DNA of 64,000 nt from NCBI GenBank assembly GCA_035079385.1, contig JAVHKY010000025.1, positions 19,132,501-19,196,500 of the forward strand. Reading direction: 5' to 3'. The notes under the pieces are model-generated. The model had not been told where the DNA came from. It ran no database searches and saw only the letters and a list, made by a program, of their open reading frames with translations. A program made the position numbers and the translations under genes. Below, one piece after another: positions 34,745 to 46,001 of the stretch (the first letter of the stretch is position 1; each line of letters begins with the position of its first letter). Source of the DNA: Aspidiotus rigidus (lineage: Eukaryota; Arthropoda; Insecta; Hemiptera; Diaspididae).

Positions 34745-35410
34745 AAAAATGACGGCTTCCTTAACAGTGTTAAAAGAAGAACGCAGATAACTTGTTGTAT
34801 GGGTTGAAAAATGATACAATATATGACTCGCATTAGAATGCTCCTTCAAGTAACTAGGCATGCAATGCTTTGTACACGAATTGCCTTGGCCCCTTCAATG
34901 ATCCAGATATGCAATGCTTCAAACACAATAAGTCCCCCTTCTGTCGTATATTACAGGTCGCAAGTCGAAACTTTTCCAAGTCCCTCTCCTATCATAGCTC
35001 GAGAGTAGACATTTTTCTAAATCCCCTCCTATCAGCTAGAATTAGCCGAAAGTCGAAATTTTTAAAAGGGAACCTGTTTTATCATGGTGGGGTGGGGGGG
35101 GGGTGTCTTTCGGGAAAAACGTCCGCCTTCCGGCTGGCCAGCAAAATTCAAAGCTCGACAATTTTCCAAGTCCCCCTCTTATCATACATAGCTTGGGGGC
35201 GGGCCTGTGACGTCTTAGTTTGATGATGTCATAGGTCAGCCTTGTAACGTCAAAATCTGATGACATCATATGTGTAGATCTTTTTTTTTCCAAGTCCCCC
35301 ATTATTTTATATAGCTTGAAGGCGGAGCCAAAGACGTCATAATTTGATGACCGCATAGGTCAGCCCTGTTAACAGGGAGCTTGTTCTGTTTTTTTTTTTT
35401 TTTTTTCTTG
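34745..35410 (+). repeat. TGACGTCA-rich dispersed repeat, copy D
   Basis: A variant of the family's terminal motif (GACGGCTTCCTTAACAGTGT) lies at 34751. Two GTCGAAA...CCAAGTCCC.CTCCTATCA units follow at 34965-35040. Next comes AAGGGAACCTGTTTTATCAT with a G tract (about 35066-35103), the CGTCCGCCTTCCGGCTGGCC block and AAAGCTCGACAATTTTCC. Decayed TGACGTC sites lie at about 35208-35275 and 35335. A second start, TTAACAGGGAGCTTGTTCTG with a long T tract, begins at 35379. The palindromes here have mutated more than in copy C. Confidence 0.65.
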
Positions 35411-35800
35411 AAAAATTGCCCGTCCGACGTCCGACTAAAATGGACTTCAAAAAATTTTGCTTCTTTTCTGGAGCTATATATCGTAGGAGGGGAATGATAA
35501 GAAGGGGACTTTGATTGATTTATTTAATTAATTAGTCAAATAACTAATTTATTCATTTGTCTATTTATTTATTTATTTATTTATTTAATTTCTTTCTTTC
35601 TTTCGTTCTTTGTTAGGAAGGATTTGAAAAATTTTGAATTCTTGTCATAATGTATGATGAAAGAAGATTTTGGAAAATTGATGTTTTCTCAATTCAGCTC
35701 CACACTATCCTAGAGGTCGTATTGATAGTGGTTTTTTTTTTATAGTGGTTTTCCCAATAGGCATACAAACCTCATTACCAAAACAAATTCAACCCATAGA
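35411..35800. other. microsatellites and decayed repeat
   Basis: (TTTA)n at about 35562-35588 passes directly into (TTTC)n at 35589-35612. Relatives of the ATATATCGTAGGAGGGGA phrase flank it at 35465. Toward 35690 there is CTCAATTCAGCTCCACACTA, similar to CTCAGTTCCACACCACCTGA at 49355. No gene. Confidence 0.6.
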
Positions 35801-37600
35801 GATTCCCTGCGTTCCTCTTTAACATCGTTGAAGAAGCCTCAATTTTTTCCAAGTAGCTCCAAAGTCCGGGCCTGTGACGTCACAATATGATGACGTCATA
35901 GATGAGCCTTGTGACGTCAAAACCTAGTTTTTTTTCAAGTTTGCCTCCCATTTTTATATTAACAAGGAACCTAATTTATCGGGGGAGGGGAGGGGGGAGG
36001 TGTCGAGAAAACGTTGGTCGTCCGGCCGGAGCTCGAACTGAACAATTTTTAATGTCCCCCCTCCTACCATAAATAGCTTGGGGGCGACTCGGTCGGATTT
36101 AGAATTTTCAGTAAGGGGTCCCAAGTTAATTGGAGGCCCCCTCAACCCCCTCAACATTTCTCCAAATCAAAATTTTGACCCTCCTCCTCCTCTCTTATCA
36201 ATTTTCGCCCACTTTAAAATTGGAAAGAAAGTAGTTGAAAGAAAGAAGTAGATAATTTTATTTGCGCAAGGTCCCAACCCAAGTTATGTGGAGGCCCCTC
36301 TCAACATTTCTCCAAATCAAAATTCTAATCCCCATCCCCTCCTCTCTTATCAATTTTTGCCCTCTTTGAAATTGGAAAGTAAGTAGTTGAAAGAAAGAAG
36401 TAGATAATCTTATTTGTGCAAGGTTCCAACCCCAGTTATGTGGAGGCCCCCCTCAACATTTCTCCAAATCAAAATTGTAATCCCCCTCCTCTCTTATCAA
36501 TTTTTGCCCTCTTTGAAATTGGAAAGAAAGTAGTTGAAAGAAAGAAGGATAATTTTATTTGTGCAAGGTCCCAACCCAAGTTATGTGGAGGCCCCCCTCA
36601 ACGTTTCTCCGAATCGAAATTTTAATCCCCATCCCCTCCTCTCTTATCAATTTTTGCCTCTTTAAAATTGGAACGAAAGTAGTCGAAAGAAAGAAGTAGA
36701 TAATTTTATTTGTGCAAGGTCCCAACCCAAGTTATGTGGAGGCCCCCCTCAACATTTCTCCAAATCAAAATTTCAATCCCCCTCCCCTTCTCTCTTATCA
36801 ATTTTTGCCCTCTTTGAAATTGGAAAGAAAGTAGTTGAAAGAAAGAAGTAGATAATTTTATTTGTGCAAGGTCCCAAGTTATGTGTATTTAATGAAATTT
36901 TGAAATGAGAGGAAAAATGTGGAGGCCTCCCCTAAATCTGGAGGCTTGGGTTTCTGGGCCTCCTGCACCTCCTAAATCCGGCCCTGGGGGGCGAGGCCTG
37001 TTACGTCAGAGTTTGATGACGCCGTAGGTCAGCCTTGTTACACGGCAATCTACATTTTTCAGATCCTACGTGTCCCATAAAACTGGTTTCCTCTCACACC
37101 TCGTTTAACTGCGTTAAAGAACCCGTGAATACCTGTTTTATCGAGGGGTCTTTCGGAAAAAACGCAAGTCGTCCACCGTCCGTCCGACAAAGCTCGGAGC
37201 TCGAAAACTTTCCTAGCGGGGGCGGGGCCTATGACGTCACAGTTTGATGACGTCGTTGGTCAGGCTTCTGACGTCACTATCTGATGGCATCATATCATAG
37301 ATCTTCGTTTTATCGGAGTTTTTTTTCGGAAAAGACGTCCGCCGTTTGGTCGGCCGGCAAAGCTCGGAGCTCGAAAACTTTTAAAGTCCTGTTCTAAGTC
37401 CCCGTCCTATCATATATATAGCTCAAGAGTCGACATTTTTGTAAGTCCCCTTCCTTAAATATATTACAGCTCGAGAATCGAAATTTTTCCAAGTTTTTGA
37501 CCAGACGGTGCACGGCGAATTTTTCGAAAAAAAAATCATAGAACCGGTTCCCTGTTAAAGCGATCTCACACACACCATCCTCCTTAAAATTACGGGCGAA
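35800..37600 (+). repeat. TGACGTCA-rich dispersed repeats, copies E and F
   Basis: Starts with a reversed terminal motif (TTCCCTGCGTTCCTCTTTAA at 35802). A CTCCAAAGTCCGGGCCTGTG block with GTGACGTCAC and GATGACGTCATAG (35875-35905) follows, then AACAAGGAACCTAATTTATC and a G tract at 35960-36000. Copy E is interrupted by the 36110-36885 tandem array and resumes with TGATGACGCCGTAGGTCAGC (37013) and CCCATAAAACTGG (37072). Copy F follows: ACCTGTTTTATCGAGGGG (37131), CGTCCACCGTCCG, CTATGACGTCACAGTTTGAT (37229). A third start, TTTTATCGGAGTTTTTTTTCGG, lies at 37309. The copies sit head to tail in the same orientation. Confidence 0.65.
36110..36885. repeat. five-unit ~151-bp tandem array
   Basis: GCAAGGTCCCAACCCAAG-type starts lie at 36266, 36418, 36563, 36714 and 36866, i.e. 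spacings of 152, 145, 151 and 152. An earlier partial unit begins at about 36115. Each unit contains TTATGTGGAGGCCCC, CTCAACATTTCTCCAAATC, CTCTCTTATCAATTTTTGCC and TTGAAAGAAAGAAGTAGATA. Units are about 90-95% identical by eye. The array is embedded in repeat copy E and carries no conserved reading frame. Confidence 0.9.
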
Positions 37601-37699
37601 TGGATCATACTCCGGCAAAATGAAATCTCATCAAACAAATTAGCCCAATTAAAACCGTTACTATTGGTGTTAAATTAAGACACGTTACCTATTTTAGTC

Positions 37700-38060
37700 A
37701 CTATTAGATTTTACGCAGACAAAAAACGACGGCTTCCTTAACGAAGTTGAACGAGGAACGCAGGAGACCTGTTCTATGAGTCTTGGTATTGAAAATTCAA
37801 GGAGGCCTAGACCTAGTATAAGCCTAGTATAATATAGTTTGAGAGTCTGTTGAAATTTTTCCAAGTCCCTTTCATATCATTATATAGCTCGATAGTCGAA
37901 ATTTGTTTATGTCCCCCTCCTATCATAATTATATAGCTCGAGAGTCGAAATTTTTCCAAGTCCCTCTCCTATCATATATGACTCGAGAGTCGAAATTTTT
38001 CCAAGTTTTTTGCTGGACAGCCAATTTCTCAAAAGCCCCCCATAAAACAGGTTCCATGTT
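37700..38060 (-). repeat. dispersed-repeat end plus ~48-bp repeats
   Basis: CGACGGCTTCCTTAACGAAG then TTGAACGAGGAACGCAGGA (37729-37767) is the exact inverse of the end of copy H at 55390-55430, including the flanking TATTGAAAATTCAAGGAGGC. Then CGAGAGTCGAAATTTTTCCA and TCCCCCTCCTATCAT units repeat at 37845, 37892, 37940 and 37985. They are the reverse complement of the ~46-bp repeats at 55030-55240. The region ends in CCCATAAAACAGGTTCCATG. Confidence 0.75.
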
Positions 38061-38129
38061 AATAACTGGAAAAAATGATCAAATTGGCAATAAAGGCGAT
38101 TGTCTTAATCTAACCCTTCTTTTTCTAGT

Positions 38130-38425
38130 CCCTAAAACTATTCTCTTCTCTCAGCGTGGGCTTCACACCATAAATCTCGCCGTCATGAAATCTACCTTAC
38201 ACGTCTCTCTCTGAATTGGTCGCACGCGACTCACGCTCACCTTCTTTCAAGCTTTTCCTGCTCCCGTGCGAATATTGTAGCTTCGAATCGGCCCCCCACA
38301 GTCCATCTTCAGCTTCTCTCCACCATATCTCACAAATTTTACCATCCTTCGAAACAACTCTCGCCGGTCTCCAAAACATCATCTCGTACCTGAAAGCAGC
38401 AAATTACATCCAACGTATCTGAAAT
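38130..38425 (+). mobile_element. Jockey/I-type C-terminal fragment
   Basis: Plus strand, 38170-38245: RRHEIYLTRLSLNWSHATHA followed by HLL. This corresponds to the R.E.VLTRLRIGHTRLTH.YL segment after RNase H in these elements. After a frame change, 38316-38420 reads SFETTLAGLQNIISYLKAAN ending YIQRI and stop. That agrees in position with the end of the element at 24.55 kb (DIISNTLHYLRQTDFYAHI). The cysteine knuckle between them is recognisable only as CEYC. 5'-truncated and dead. Confidence 0.6.
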
Positions 38426-38429
38426 CGAT

Positions 38430-40420
38430 TCACCATCAACGTCGTTGCAGTTAAGAGATTGTAAGATGAAAAAGGAAAAACAAAATCGTCAATTTGCATT
38501 GTACTCGAGTACCATCTCTCATCTTTCGGTAATAATTACCTTTCTATACTCTGATTGACCTCAGTATTGTAACCAGAGTAATTAATATATACAAATCGTC
38601 CTCAATTTCTGGAATTAAAGGTCCGAGATGTGAAAAAATTACACAACTTTAAAAGTCCTCAAGACTACGTGCTGTCGCTAATGAGTCATGATTATTTAGT
38701 GCGCAAATTGATGAAATTACAATAGTACAGAGTTTCTTTACGTTAACGTTTCTGGAATTTATATTTTTTGACGACGCACATTGCACTGCTGAAAACGATA
38801 CGAGAATTTTTATATCATTATGGTCTATACATATACTCAGTCGGATGACGATCGTTCCCAAATTTTGTCGTGCGTATGACTCAATTATCTGATTTTTGGT
38901 GTGTGTAATCATTTTTTTCTTCCTTCATCGTGCCCGCGATTTCCTGTCTGGTGAGCTTGCCAACAACGATGTAGTATCTTTTGTAAAGTCGAGAACATTT
39001 AGTTTCTCCGTGCTCTCGCCAGTGTGAATCAACTTTGAGTTGTGTCGTTCGACTTTTTTTTTCCAAATTTTCGTCCGCTCGTTGGCTTCAGTATAGTCAA
39101 GAAATGCTACTATCGGAAAGACTGTTTCATAATATCGGAGAATCGAGACATCGGTGTCGCGCTGCTCATTGCCAAAGAATGGAAATTAATTTGGCGCGTT
39201 TTTAAGACCAGATGTTCGATTCGGAGTGTGAATTACCGTGGTGCAATTCGTGTAATTACGTACGTTATTGGTCGTAAAATTGTGCATAGGAATTTCTTAC
39301 TGTGGTCGAGTGAGTCCTGACTTTTGTACGGGTACATTTTAAATTACGGTGTAAAGTCATTTATTTGTGTACGAGCGATGATCGAGACGGCTATTTTGAA
39401 TCTGATTCAACTCGCAAATCCCACTTTTCCATAGCTCGTGTTCTACAGAAGAGAGATTATAGCAATACAATTCAAGAATCAAAAGTGGTCTATGTTTGTG
39501 TAGATTTACTCATGGGCGAGTTCGGCTGGCAAAAAGAATTTCAATCCTTGCGCTTCATCGCCCTATGAAGTTGACGAAATCATTTGATTCAGGTCATTTA
39601 GGAACCACAAACTGTTTCAGTGCTGTGACTTAATTTTTATGCGAGTAAATTTTGGGTTATTCTCGAAATTAGTCAATGATACGGTTTTTTGAATTTCAAC
39701 TTCCACGAGTTGAAGGAGTAATAAAAGAAAAAATATTCTCACGGAATCGTTCGCTGACACGTATCAGAATAAAAAACCCATCATAAAAAATTGTACGCGT
39801 CACCAGTTATTAAAACATTGAAAAATTCGTATGTATACCTAGTTGTCTATACCCTCCATGGTTTCTCTGAAGGCTGAAGACTAATCAACATTAATGGGAA
39901 TTGCGACTCAAAATATAATCGACGCCTTTTCTCATTTCCTTTTCACATAATTCTATCGTAGTTGCGACGAAGGTCTTTTTCGCGAACTTTCTCATATTTT
40001 TTGCTCTTTGCTAGGCAACATTTTGATGGTCGAATCTTCTGAGGAAAACTTTCGTTCTTGAAAGTGAGGGCTATCTGGATTCTGAAGTCCAACTGGCTAC
40101 TACTGTATAAACTGAAAGAGCATCAAAATTGGGGAAAAGAAACGAAAAAACGAGTTGATAAACATTCATCAAATCAAAAACACTAAAATAACGTTGCACA
40201 GAGTTGTAGATGATTCAATAGCCCTGAATGTGCAACAATTCGCTTCTCTTGTATTTTCCTTATGCTTTTACTAACAACATAAACGAGCTACATAATTTCA
40301 AACACACTCGACTGAGGAAACGTCAACTCGGTGAATTTTACCATCGACGCCTACCAAAGTTTATCGTTTATGTATAATGTTGCGCAAATCATGTGAAGTC
40401 TTGAAATGAAGAGAATTAGA
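38430..40420. other. unique DNA; no gene recognised
   Basis: Single-copy sequence with moderate CpG content around 39000-39560. Open frames up to 92 codons (e.g. 39042-39320, +) lack motifs. No repeat or RNA gene was seen. Confidence 0.4.
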
Positions 40421-41008
40421 GAAGAATTTTTTTTTTTAATTTTAATTTACGAGCTACTAGCAGCCTGCCTTCAGGGTGAGATTGCATGATTATATGCGTA
40501 AGAGGAAGTTGGCTTGTTGTAAAAAGTTGAATATGTTGGGGATGGAGGGGGAAGTCATCTAAAAGTGCCTCTGTATGGTTGTGAGAAATGGATAAGGAAT
40601 GACGGAGTTGTGTCAAGTTGGGGCAGCAGAAGATGTGTTGAACCGATAGGAGGTATTCAGATTCGCGATGAGGGCATGAGAGAGGCATAAGGTGAGAGAA
40701 GTGATGGGTGTGAGTGAGTGAGTCTGGTGTGTGGCCGATTCTGAGACGGGTGATGACTATTTCTTCTCTGCGTGTTGACAGATTTGAAGAGTCCCATGGG
40801 GTGGCAATATTTCTAATTTGGGCTAGTTTGTTTGTGTGTGATTTGAGATCAGACTAATGAGTGAACCATGCTTGAGGGATAAATTTGTTGATGTGTTTGG
40901 ATACATCTGAGCGTGAGGGGATGACTTATGAGTTGGTAGTTTGGCTGCTTTGTCGACATTTTCGTTTCCTGGGATACCCTTGTGACCAGGTACCCAGATG
41001 AAGAATAA

Positions 41009-41411
41009 GGGGGCGTCCATAAATTACGTGAGGCCTTTTGGGGGGGGGATGGGGTCCAGTCAAGTCTCACCAAAACTCACGTGAAGGGGAGGAGGGGTGC
41101 CGACAAATCTCACGTAATTTTTTTCTCATACAAATACATTCTAAAATATTGCCAAACTGGCTTAAATTTAATAAAAACTAGTCCTTTTTGAATAGGTATA
41201 AAATGTGATCAAGAAAATTACGTTTTTTTAATAGATAAATGCAATTAAGCGCAGATAAACGTATTTAAAGCAAAAATACACATTTTGGAAAATCTCACGC
41301 GTGATAAGAGGGGGGAGGGAGGGGGTCAAGGCAAATCTCACGATATCTCACCAGGGGGGAGGGGGGTCGAAAGATCACAAAAATCGCCTCACGTAATTTA
41401 TGGACGCCCCC
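41009..41411. mobile_element. 403-bp MITE, GGGGGCGTCC ends, TAA duplication
   Basis: The left end GGGGGCGTCCATAAATTACG is repeated in exact inverse at the right end (CGTAATTTATGGACGCCCCC). Inside, AATCTCACG and TGAGATTT-like pairs continue the arms, and there are two G/A-rich blocks. Flanks are TAA on both sides (41006-41008 and 41412-41414). Removing the element with one TAA restores the host RNase H frame (..PPIPLFFIWVPGH). A 3-bp TWA target and GG-starting termini fit PIF/Harbinger-type MITEs. Confidence 0.9.
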
Positions 41412-41514
41412 TAATGGAATGGGGGTGTGTGTGAAAGGTGGCCATGAGAGTGTGTATACGACTTGTGAGTGGGTGGGAGTAAGTTTGGTTGGATATGGCG
41501 TCGAGTGACGATAG

Positions 41515-42437
41515 TGGTTTGGAATTTACAGGAAAGATATTACGACCGATGTTTTAGTCCACGGAGGTTCGGTCGGTCCTGTTGCTCATAAGATGGCTGC
41601 CTTTCATAGCCTAGTTCACAGACTGACTCGTATTTCTTTCAGTCAGTCTGCCTTCAAGAAAGAATTACTCACAATAAAACACCTGGCAGAGTGAATGGGG
41701 TCAATGTCGACGTTGACGTGATGGTTCGAAGGAAAGTTACGAGGAGCCTTCTTGATTCCACCACCACCCTCCCCCGAGACACGATCCGCGATCTTCGTTT
41801 GCGATGGTCCTGGGGAAGTTCTCCCTCCAATTGAGTCGGGCCCTTCGCCCGTTTGGCTTCAAACCCGCGTTTTACAACCCTACCACAGTCAAGAGGTTGT
41901 TTGTGAGGCCGAAGGACCCCATACCCGTTGATGAGAGGAGTGGTGTTTATAAGTTGGAATGTAGGGATTGTGGAGGCTTTTATATTGGATGGTGAGACCA
42001 GCCACCAAATGAAAGTTAGAGTAGCTGAGCACCTGAAGTCTTGGAAGAAGGGACACTTAGGGGAGTCAGCTTTTGCTGATCATTTAATATAAAGTGGCCA
42101 CAGCTTCCGCGAGGGATCCGAAAAGCTCCTCCATGAGGAGAATTCTTACTGTAAGCGCATTGCCCTCGAGCATATAGAGATAATGCGTCATCTCAACACC
42201 GATGGTATCACTGTACTCAACTCGTACATTCCGGAAGATGACCTGATTGAACTGGTTTATGATTCACAACGCGATTTCTCGTTTGGCCAATCTTAATACC
42301 TTGTTTTTCTCCTCTGTTCGTCAGTTGCTTTTAGTTCAGGCTTGATGATGATTAACCGAAAGCGCTCGTCGTTTTATATTTTTTCTGCGGTTTGTATTGT
42401 TTACTCTCCCTTCGGAGTATTCGTCCTTTCGCGTTTA
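41515..42437 (+). mobile_element. Penelope-like element, 5'-truncated, with GIY-YIG endonuclease
   Basis: Starts within the reverse transcriptase end (IYRKDITTDVLVHGGS, then HKMAAFHSLVHRLTRISFSQ). A stop-broken linker (KKELLTIKHLAE, then VNVDVDVMVRRKVTRS) follows, and then the endonuclease: RSGVYKLECRDCGGFYIG at 41935-41988. A frame change leads into VRVAEHLKSWKKGHLGESAF, SGHSF and ALEHIEIMRHLN. The stop codon lies at 42294-42296 after DFSFGQS. GIY and YIG boxes (GVY...FYIG), the arginine and the EH are all visible. It is flanked by a 9-bp duplication TGACGATAG (41506-41514, 42438-42446) inside the RNase H domain of an older element. A CCGAAAGCGCTCG motif lies in the 3' region. Confidence 0.9.
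42331..42385 (+). ncRNA. hammerhead-ribozyme-like core in Penelope 3' region
   Basis: The sequence CTTGATGATGATTAACCGAAAGCGCTC contains a near-match to the first hammerhead core box (TTGATGA for CTGATGA). A short segment that could form stem II follows, then GAAA, then GCGCTC, where GC/GC plus T and C fit a minimal stem III and cleavage base. The element at 61.2 kb keeps the same CCGAAAGCGCTCG phrase after GGCTGTTTAGCC. Penelope-like elements are known to carry minimal hammerheads. The assignment here is by motif only; stem I pairing was not established. Confidence 0.4.
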
Positions 42438-44404
42438 TGACGATAGGGAGTCGGAAATGACCGAAAATGGGTTGAGAGGAAGACGGGAGGGTAGGCTGGT
42501 GAGAATGTGTTCTAAACAGCTAAAGATTGCTTGTAGTTCCGTGGTGAAGACGGATGCGGTATTGTGGTGTCGCTGAGAAACTGTGATGTGACCTGAGTAT
42601 GCAAAGTCGGTTATGTTTTGATGCTTAGATCCATCGGTGAAACATAGTGTAGAGTTATGAACGTTTAAACTGTGCCTGGTATTCTTCGGAAGAAGTTGAA
42701 AGACGAGGGAGGCGTTTTAGGTCGCGAATGATTTTGGGTGGAATAAAGAGCCAAGGAGGGGTTGAGGGAACGATGTGGTTAAGGCAATGAAACTTGAAGG
42801 GGCGTGCTAATTGGAGTTCCAGGTTGGAACGTAGATTGCTCATGGAATTTTGGTTGTGGTGAGGGACGGGGATTTGCGGTTATTGTAGGACAGTTGTGAG
42901 GAAGTTGGTTGTCAGTTTGAGGCGTCAATAATGAAGGGGGGGGAAGCCAGTGTTTGCACTGAGGCTTTCAACGGGACTGGTTAGGGATGCTCCATTAGCT
43001 TTTCTGAGTGAAGAATTTTGGATAGTGTCGAGTAGTTGCAAATGAGAGGGAGGGGCGAGACCGTAAATGGGTGATCCGTAATCGAGGATGGATCAGATTA
43101 AGCTCTGGTAGAAGTGGAGAAGGATTTTTCGTTAACAACCTTCTTTAGGGTGGGAAAGGGATTTCAGGACATTGAGTGCTCGAATGCATTTTGATTTAGT
43201 TAGTTTGATACGGGGGATCCAAGAGTGACGGTTGTGGAAATTGAGGCCAATAACTTTGGTAGTTTTAACATGTGGGATGGGGTAGTTAGCTAATGTGAGA
43301 GGGGGTAATATAATGGTCTTCTGGCTTGGTTTTTGGAAGATGATGAGTTTGGTTTTGGGTGAAGAAATGTGGAATCCTAGGAGGGAAAGCCAAGCGTGTA
43401 TTTTATCGATTGTTTCTTGAAGTAGACGATGGGCGCGTGTTGTGTTACTGGAACGTCATCAGATAATAGTAGGGTTTGAATTGTAAATTTTATGATTTTT
43501 GTTATGTTGTTGATGGCGATGAGAGAAAGGGTGTCACTAAAAGGGGTATTCCAGGGGACACCATTTTCTTGGGGGAGGGTTGAGGAATACTGATCGCTTA
43601 CGCGGACTCTAAAAGATTGATTAGTAAGATAATCTTGAAGTAGGAGAGGGAAGTGTCCTCGAAGTCCAAGTTGGTGCAAGATGTCGGATTTGGTATGTTA
43701 GACTCTCGGGAAAGCGGTTCTCCATGTCAAAAAATATTGAGTAGAGGTTCGCTCCGTGAGCATGGGCGTCGTAGATTTGGGAATCGAGGTCAGCAAGGGC
43801 CATTAGAGCTGATCGACCCTTACGGCAACCATATTGTGTATTACTTAATATTTCGTTGGAATGAAGGAAGCAGGAGAGTCTATTATTGATGATTGTTTGG
43901 AGAATTTTGCTAAGAGTGCTTAGTAGTGATAAGGGTTGGTAGGATAAGGTTTTAGGATTGGAATGATTGGAGCTGTTTTCCAGTTATTGGGGAAGGAGGT
44001 GGAGAAAAAGATTCCGTTGAGGTGTGAATTAGCATTTGTATGAAGTTTGTGTAGCATAGCGGGACTAATTTGGTCGAGACTGGGAGCTGATTTTTTGGAG
44101 CAGAAGGAGATGGTGTGGGTGACTTCTTATTTGGTGATTGGTTTGTTGTAGGGAAGTGTGAGAGTTTGTGACAGGTTAAGGGAGAAATCTATTGGGGTAT
44201 TTTCGGCTTGCTGTTTGAGTTGAGTGAAAGGTGGGTCGTAAATAGTGTTGGAAGAAATTTGAAAATAATTCTCAGCGAGTAGGTATTTCGCTGATTTCTG
44301 ATGGTGATTGATGGATCTGGTTGTTTTGATAGAGGGGTTGGAGGGAGAATTTTTGTTCCGAATCTGATAACTTTTTAATGTTACTCCACATGGCGGTTAA
44401 AATT

Positions 44405-45570
44405 TAGTTTCTTATAAATGTGAGAATACACGGGAACCATCTGACCAACTTTGAGGATTTGACTTCAGAATTTCCGAAGACTCGGAAGTACGCTGTAGTC
44501 CAAAGTTGGAGCAACGTTCATCATCCTGTCCCAAACAGTCAGTTAATCAGTCTAAGCTCACATAAATCGAGTGGACGTTCTACAGTTGGTGAAATCTACT
44601 TCAGTATAAAAAGCGCTGAGTCTTTCTACGAAGGAATATAGGCCAGATAGACAAAGTGTGGAATCATTGTTAATCCACATTCGCGAAATTTTGTGCACAA
44701 AAACCTAGTGACACAGTTTGTCCATCACAATGTCAGTAAGGCAACGATTAACGCGTTTAAATTGGATGGTATACAGAATACGATTAGCGATATTTGGATT
44801 AAGACGAACGGTATTAAACAACATTTGGAATCACACGTATATATCTTTGTTCACGCGGTATCGATTCAGGCGTATCAATTCTTACTTCTTTTTTTTTTTC
44901 CACTTCTGTGAAATCGTTGGTACATTCAATATTTAACCGTAATATATTTACGTGCGTCTATGCACTGACTGGATGGTGGAACGCGCGAAGAAGAGCTAAA
45001 TTGAAAATAAAAGAGAAAGAAGAAAATTCGATATTTACACGGAATGATTTAAATTGAAGACGGAAAATCGCTATTCGATCGAGCGGAACCCTTTGATGAA
45101 AAGATTCGATGTATTTATAGAGAATGATAAAGACTATAGCGATAATCCGTTCAGAGAACGACGAATGCACGAGTAAAAAGAATAAATTTTCGCGGTCAAG
45201 ATTCAATCGCCGCGATGGACATTCTCACGATTTTCTGCAAACGAAGAAATATTGATGGCGAGATCCACTCTAAATCTTGAAAACTTTGATATAAAGATTA
45301 CCTCGAGATTTCGACAGAAGAAGAATTAATGTCGAAAGAATCGAATATTCTTGTCTATACGTTCAAAGGATTTGACAATCTTAAACAATGAAAATTCTTC
45401 GGAAGGAGGACGGATCTGTATGAGACGGAAGTTTTGGAAGAAATTCCGTTGGAAATTCGGAATATTTTTGAAGTGGCTAGGTCGACATCTATTTTTCTGG
45501 TTATTTTCCTTGCCTCTGCCTCTATTTTCATTTCTCTGTATCTGATCACATTATACGCAGTTTTGAAGTG
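44405..45570. other. unique DNA; no gene recognised
   Basis: Single-copy sequence with moderate CpG. Overlapping frames at 44420-44936 (+) and 44958-45206 (-) show no motifs. No RNA gene or repeat was identified. Confidence 0.4.
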
Positions 45571-45574
45571 CGTT

Positions 45575-45985
45575 TAACTCGACCCCACGGGACGTCTCTG
45601 CTGGTACAATAAAACGGCCCAGTTACTTATGGGGTGCTGCAGGGGTCGGTCCTTGGGCCGCTCTTGAGGTGCATGATATTTAAAGGAATCTCCAAGGCGA
45701 AGCTGTCGCCACGCGTTAATCTTATCTGCTATGCGGATGACAAACTGGTGAAGCGAGTCGACCACACTAGAACTCACAATAGGAATGACCAGGCGGAAGA
45801 TCAGTCCACCCACCGTTCGCCTGCAAGGTATGGAAAACACGACCAAGAAAGAGATGAAGTATCTGGGTATCTGGTTTGATTCAAAGCGGAGCTTCAGGCA
45901 CCATTCACTGATGACAATGGAAAAGGCGCGCAGGGTGATGCCCCATTAAGCCGCCAGATATGAGGGGCGAGAGAATCCAGAAGAA
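45575..45985 (+). mobile_element. R1-clade reverse transcriptase fragment
   Basis: Plus strand 45610-45750: PVTYGVLQGSVLGPLLRCMI, then RVNLICYADDKLV. This contains the GVPQGSVLGP motif (proline changed to leucine) and the catalytic YADD box. After a frame change, 45815-45940 reads PTVRLQGMENTTKKEMKYLG, then IWFDSKRSFRHHSLMTMEKA, the segment after the fingers/palm domain. The same order and wording appear on the minus strand at 59100-58700, so both come from one family. About 135 codons remain, with frame breaks. Confidence 0.8.
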
Positions 45986-46001
45986 GGATCATGACGATAC
46001 G

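Larger units (their letters stand above)
40425..44405 (-). mobile_element. Jockey/I-type non-LTR retrotransposon with two nested insertions
   Basis: Read on the minus strand from about 44400: an opening reverse transcriptase region, then FFDMENRFPESL (43730), QLGLRGHFPLLLQDYLTNQS (about 43670), a broken NGVPWNTPFS (43570) and LIAINNITKI. The connection region (43380-42650) and RNase H follow, with TLCFTDGSKHQN (about 42650), VFTTELQAIFSCLEH, ISDSLSSLD and FFIWVPGHKGIPGNENVDKA (about 41005-40950). The C-terminus has RLRIGHTPDSLTH and a CPHRESEYLLSVQHIFCCP knuckle (about 40685-40620). It ends in poly(A) at about 40440-40425. The 3' end shares AGCTCGTAAA with the element at 24.8 kb, so both belong to related families. 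YADD is lost. Frameshifts make it inactive. Confidence 0.85.

Noticed and set aside
36110..36885. Possible CRISPR array
   Set aside because: The whole ~151-bp unit is repeated, with no short repeats separated by unique spacers, and the context is eukaryotic.
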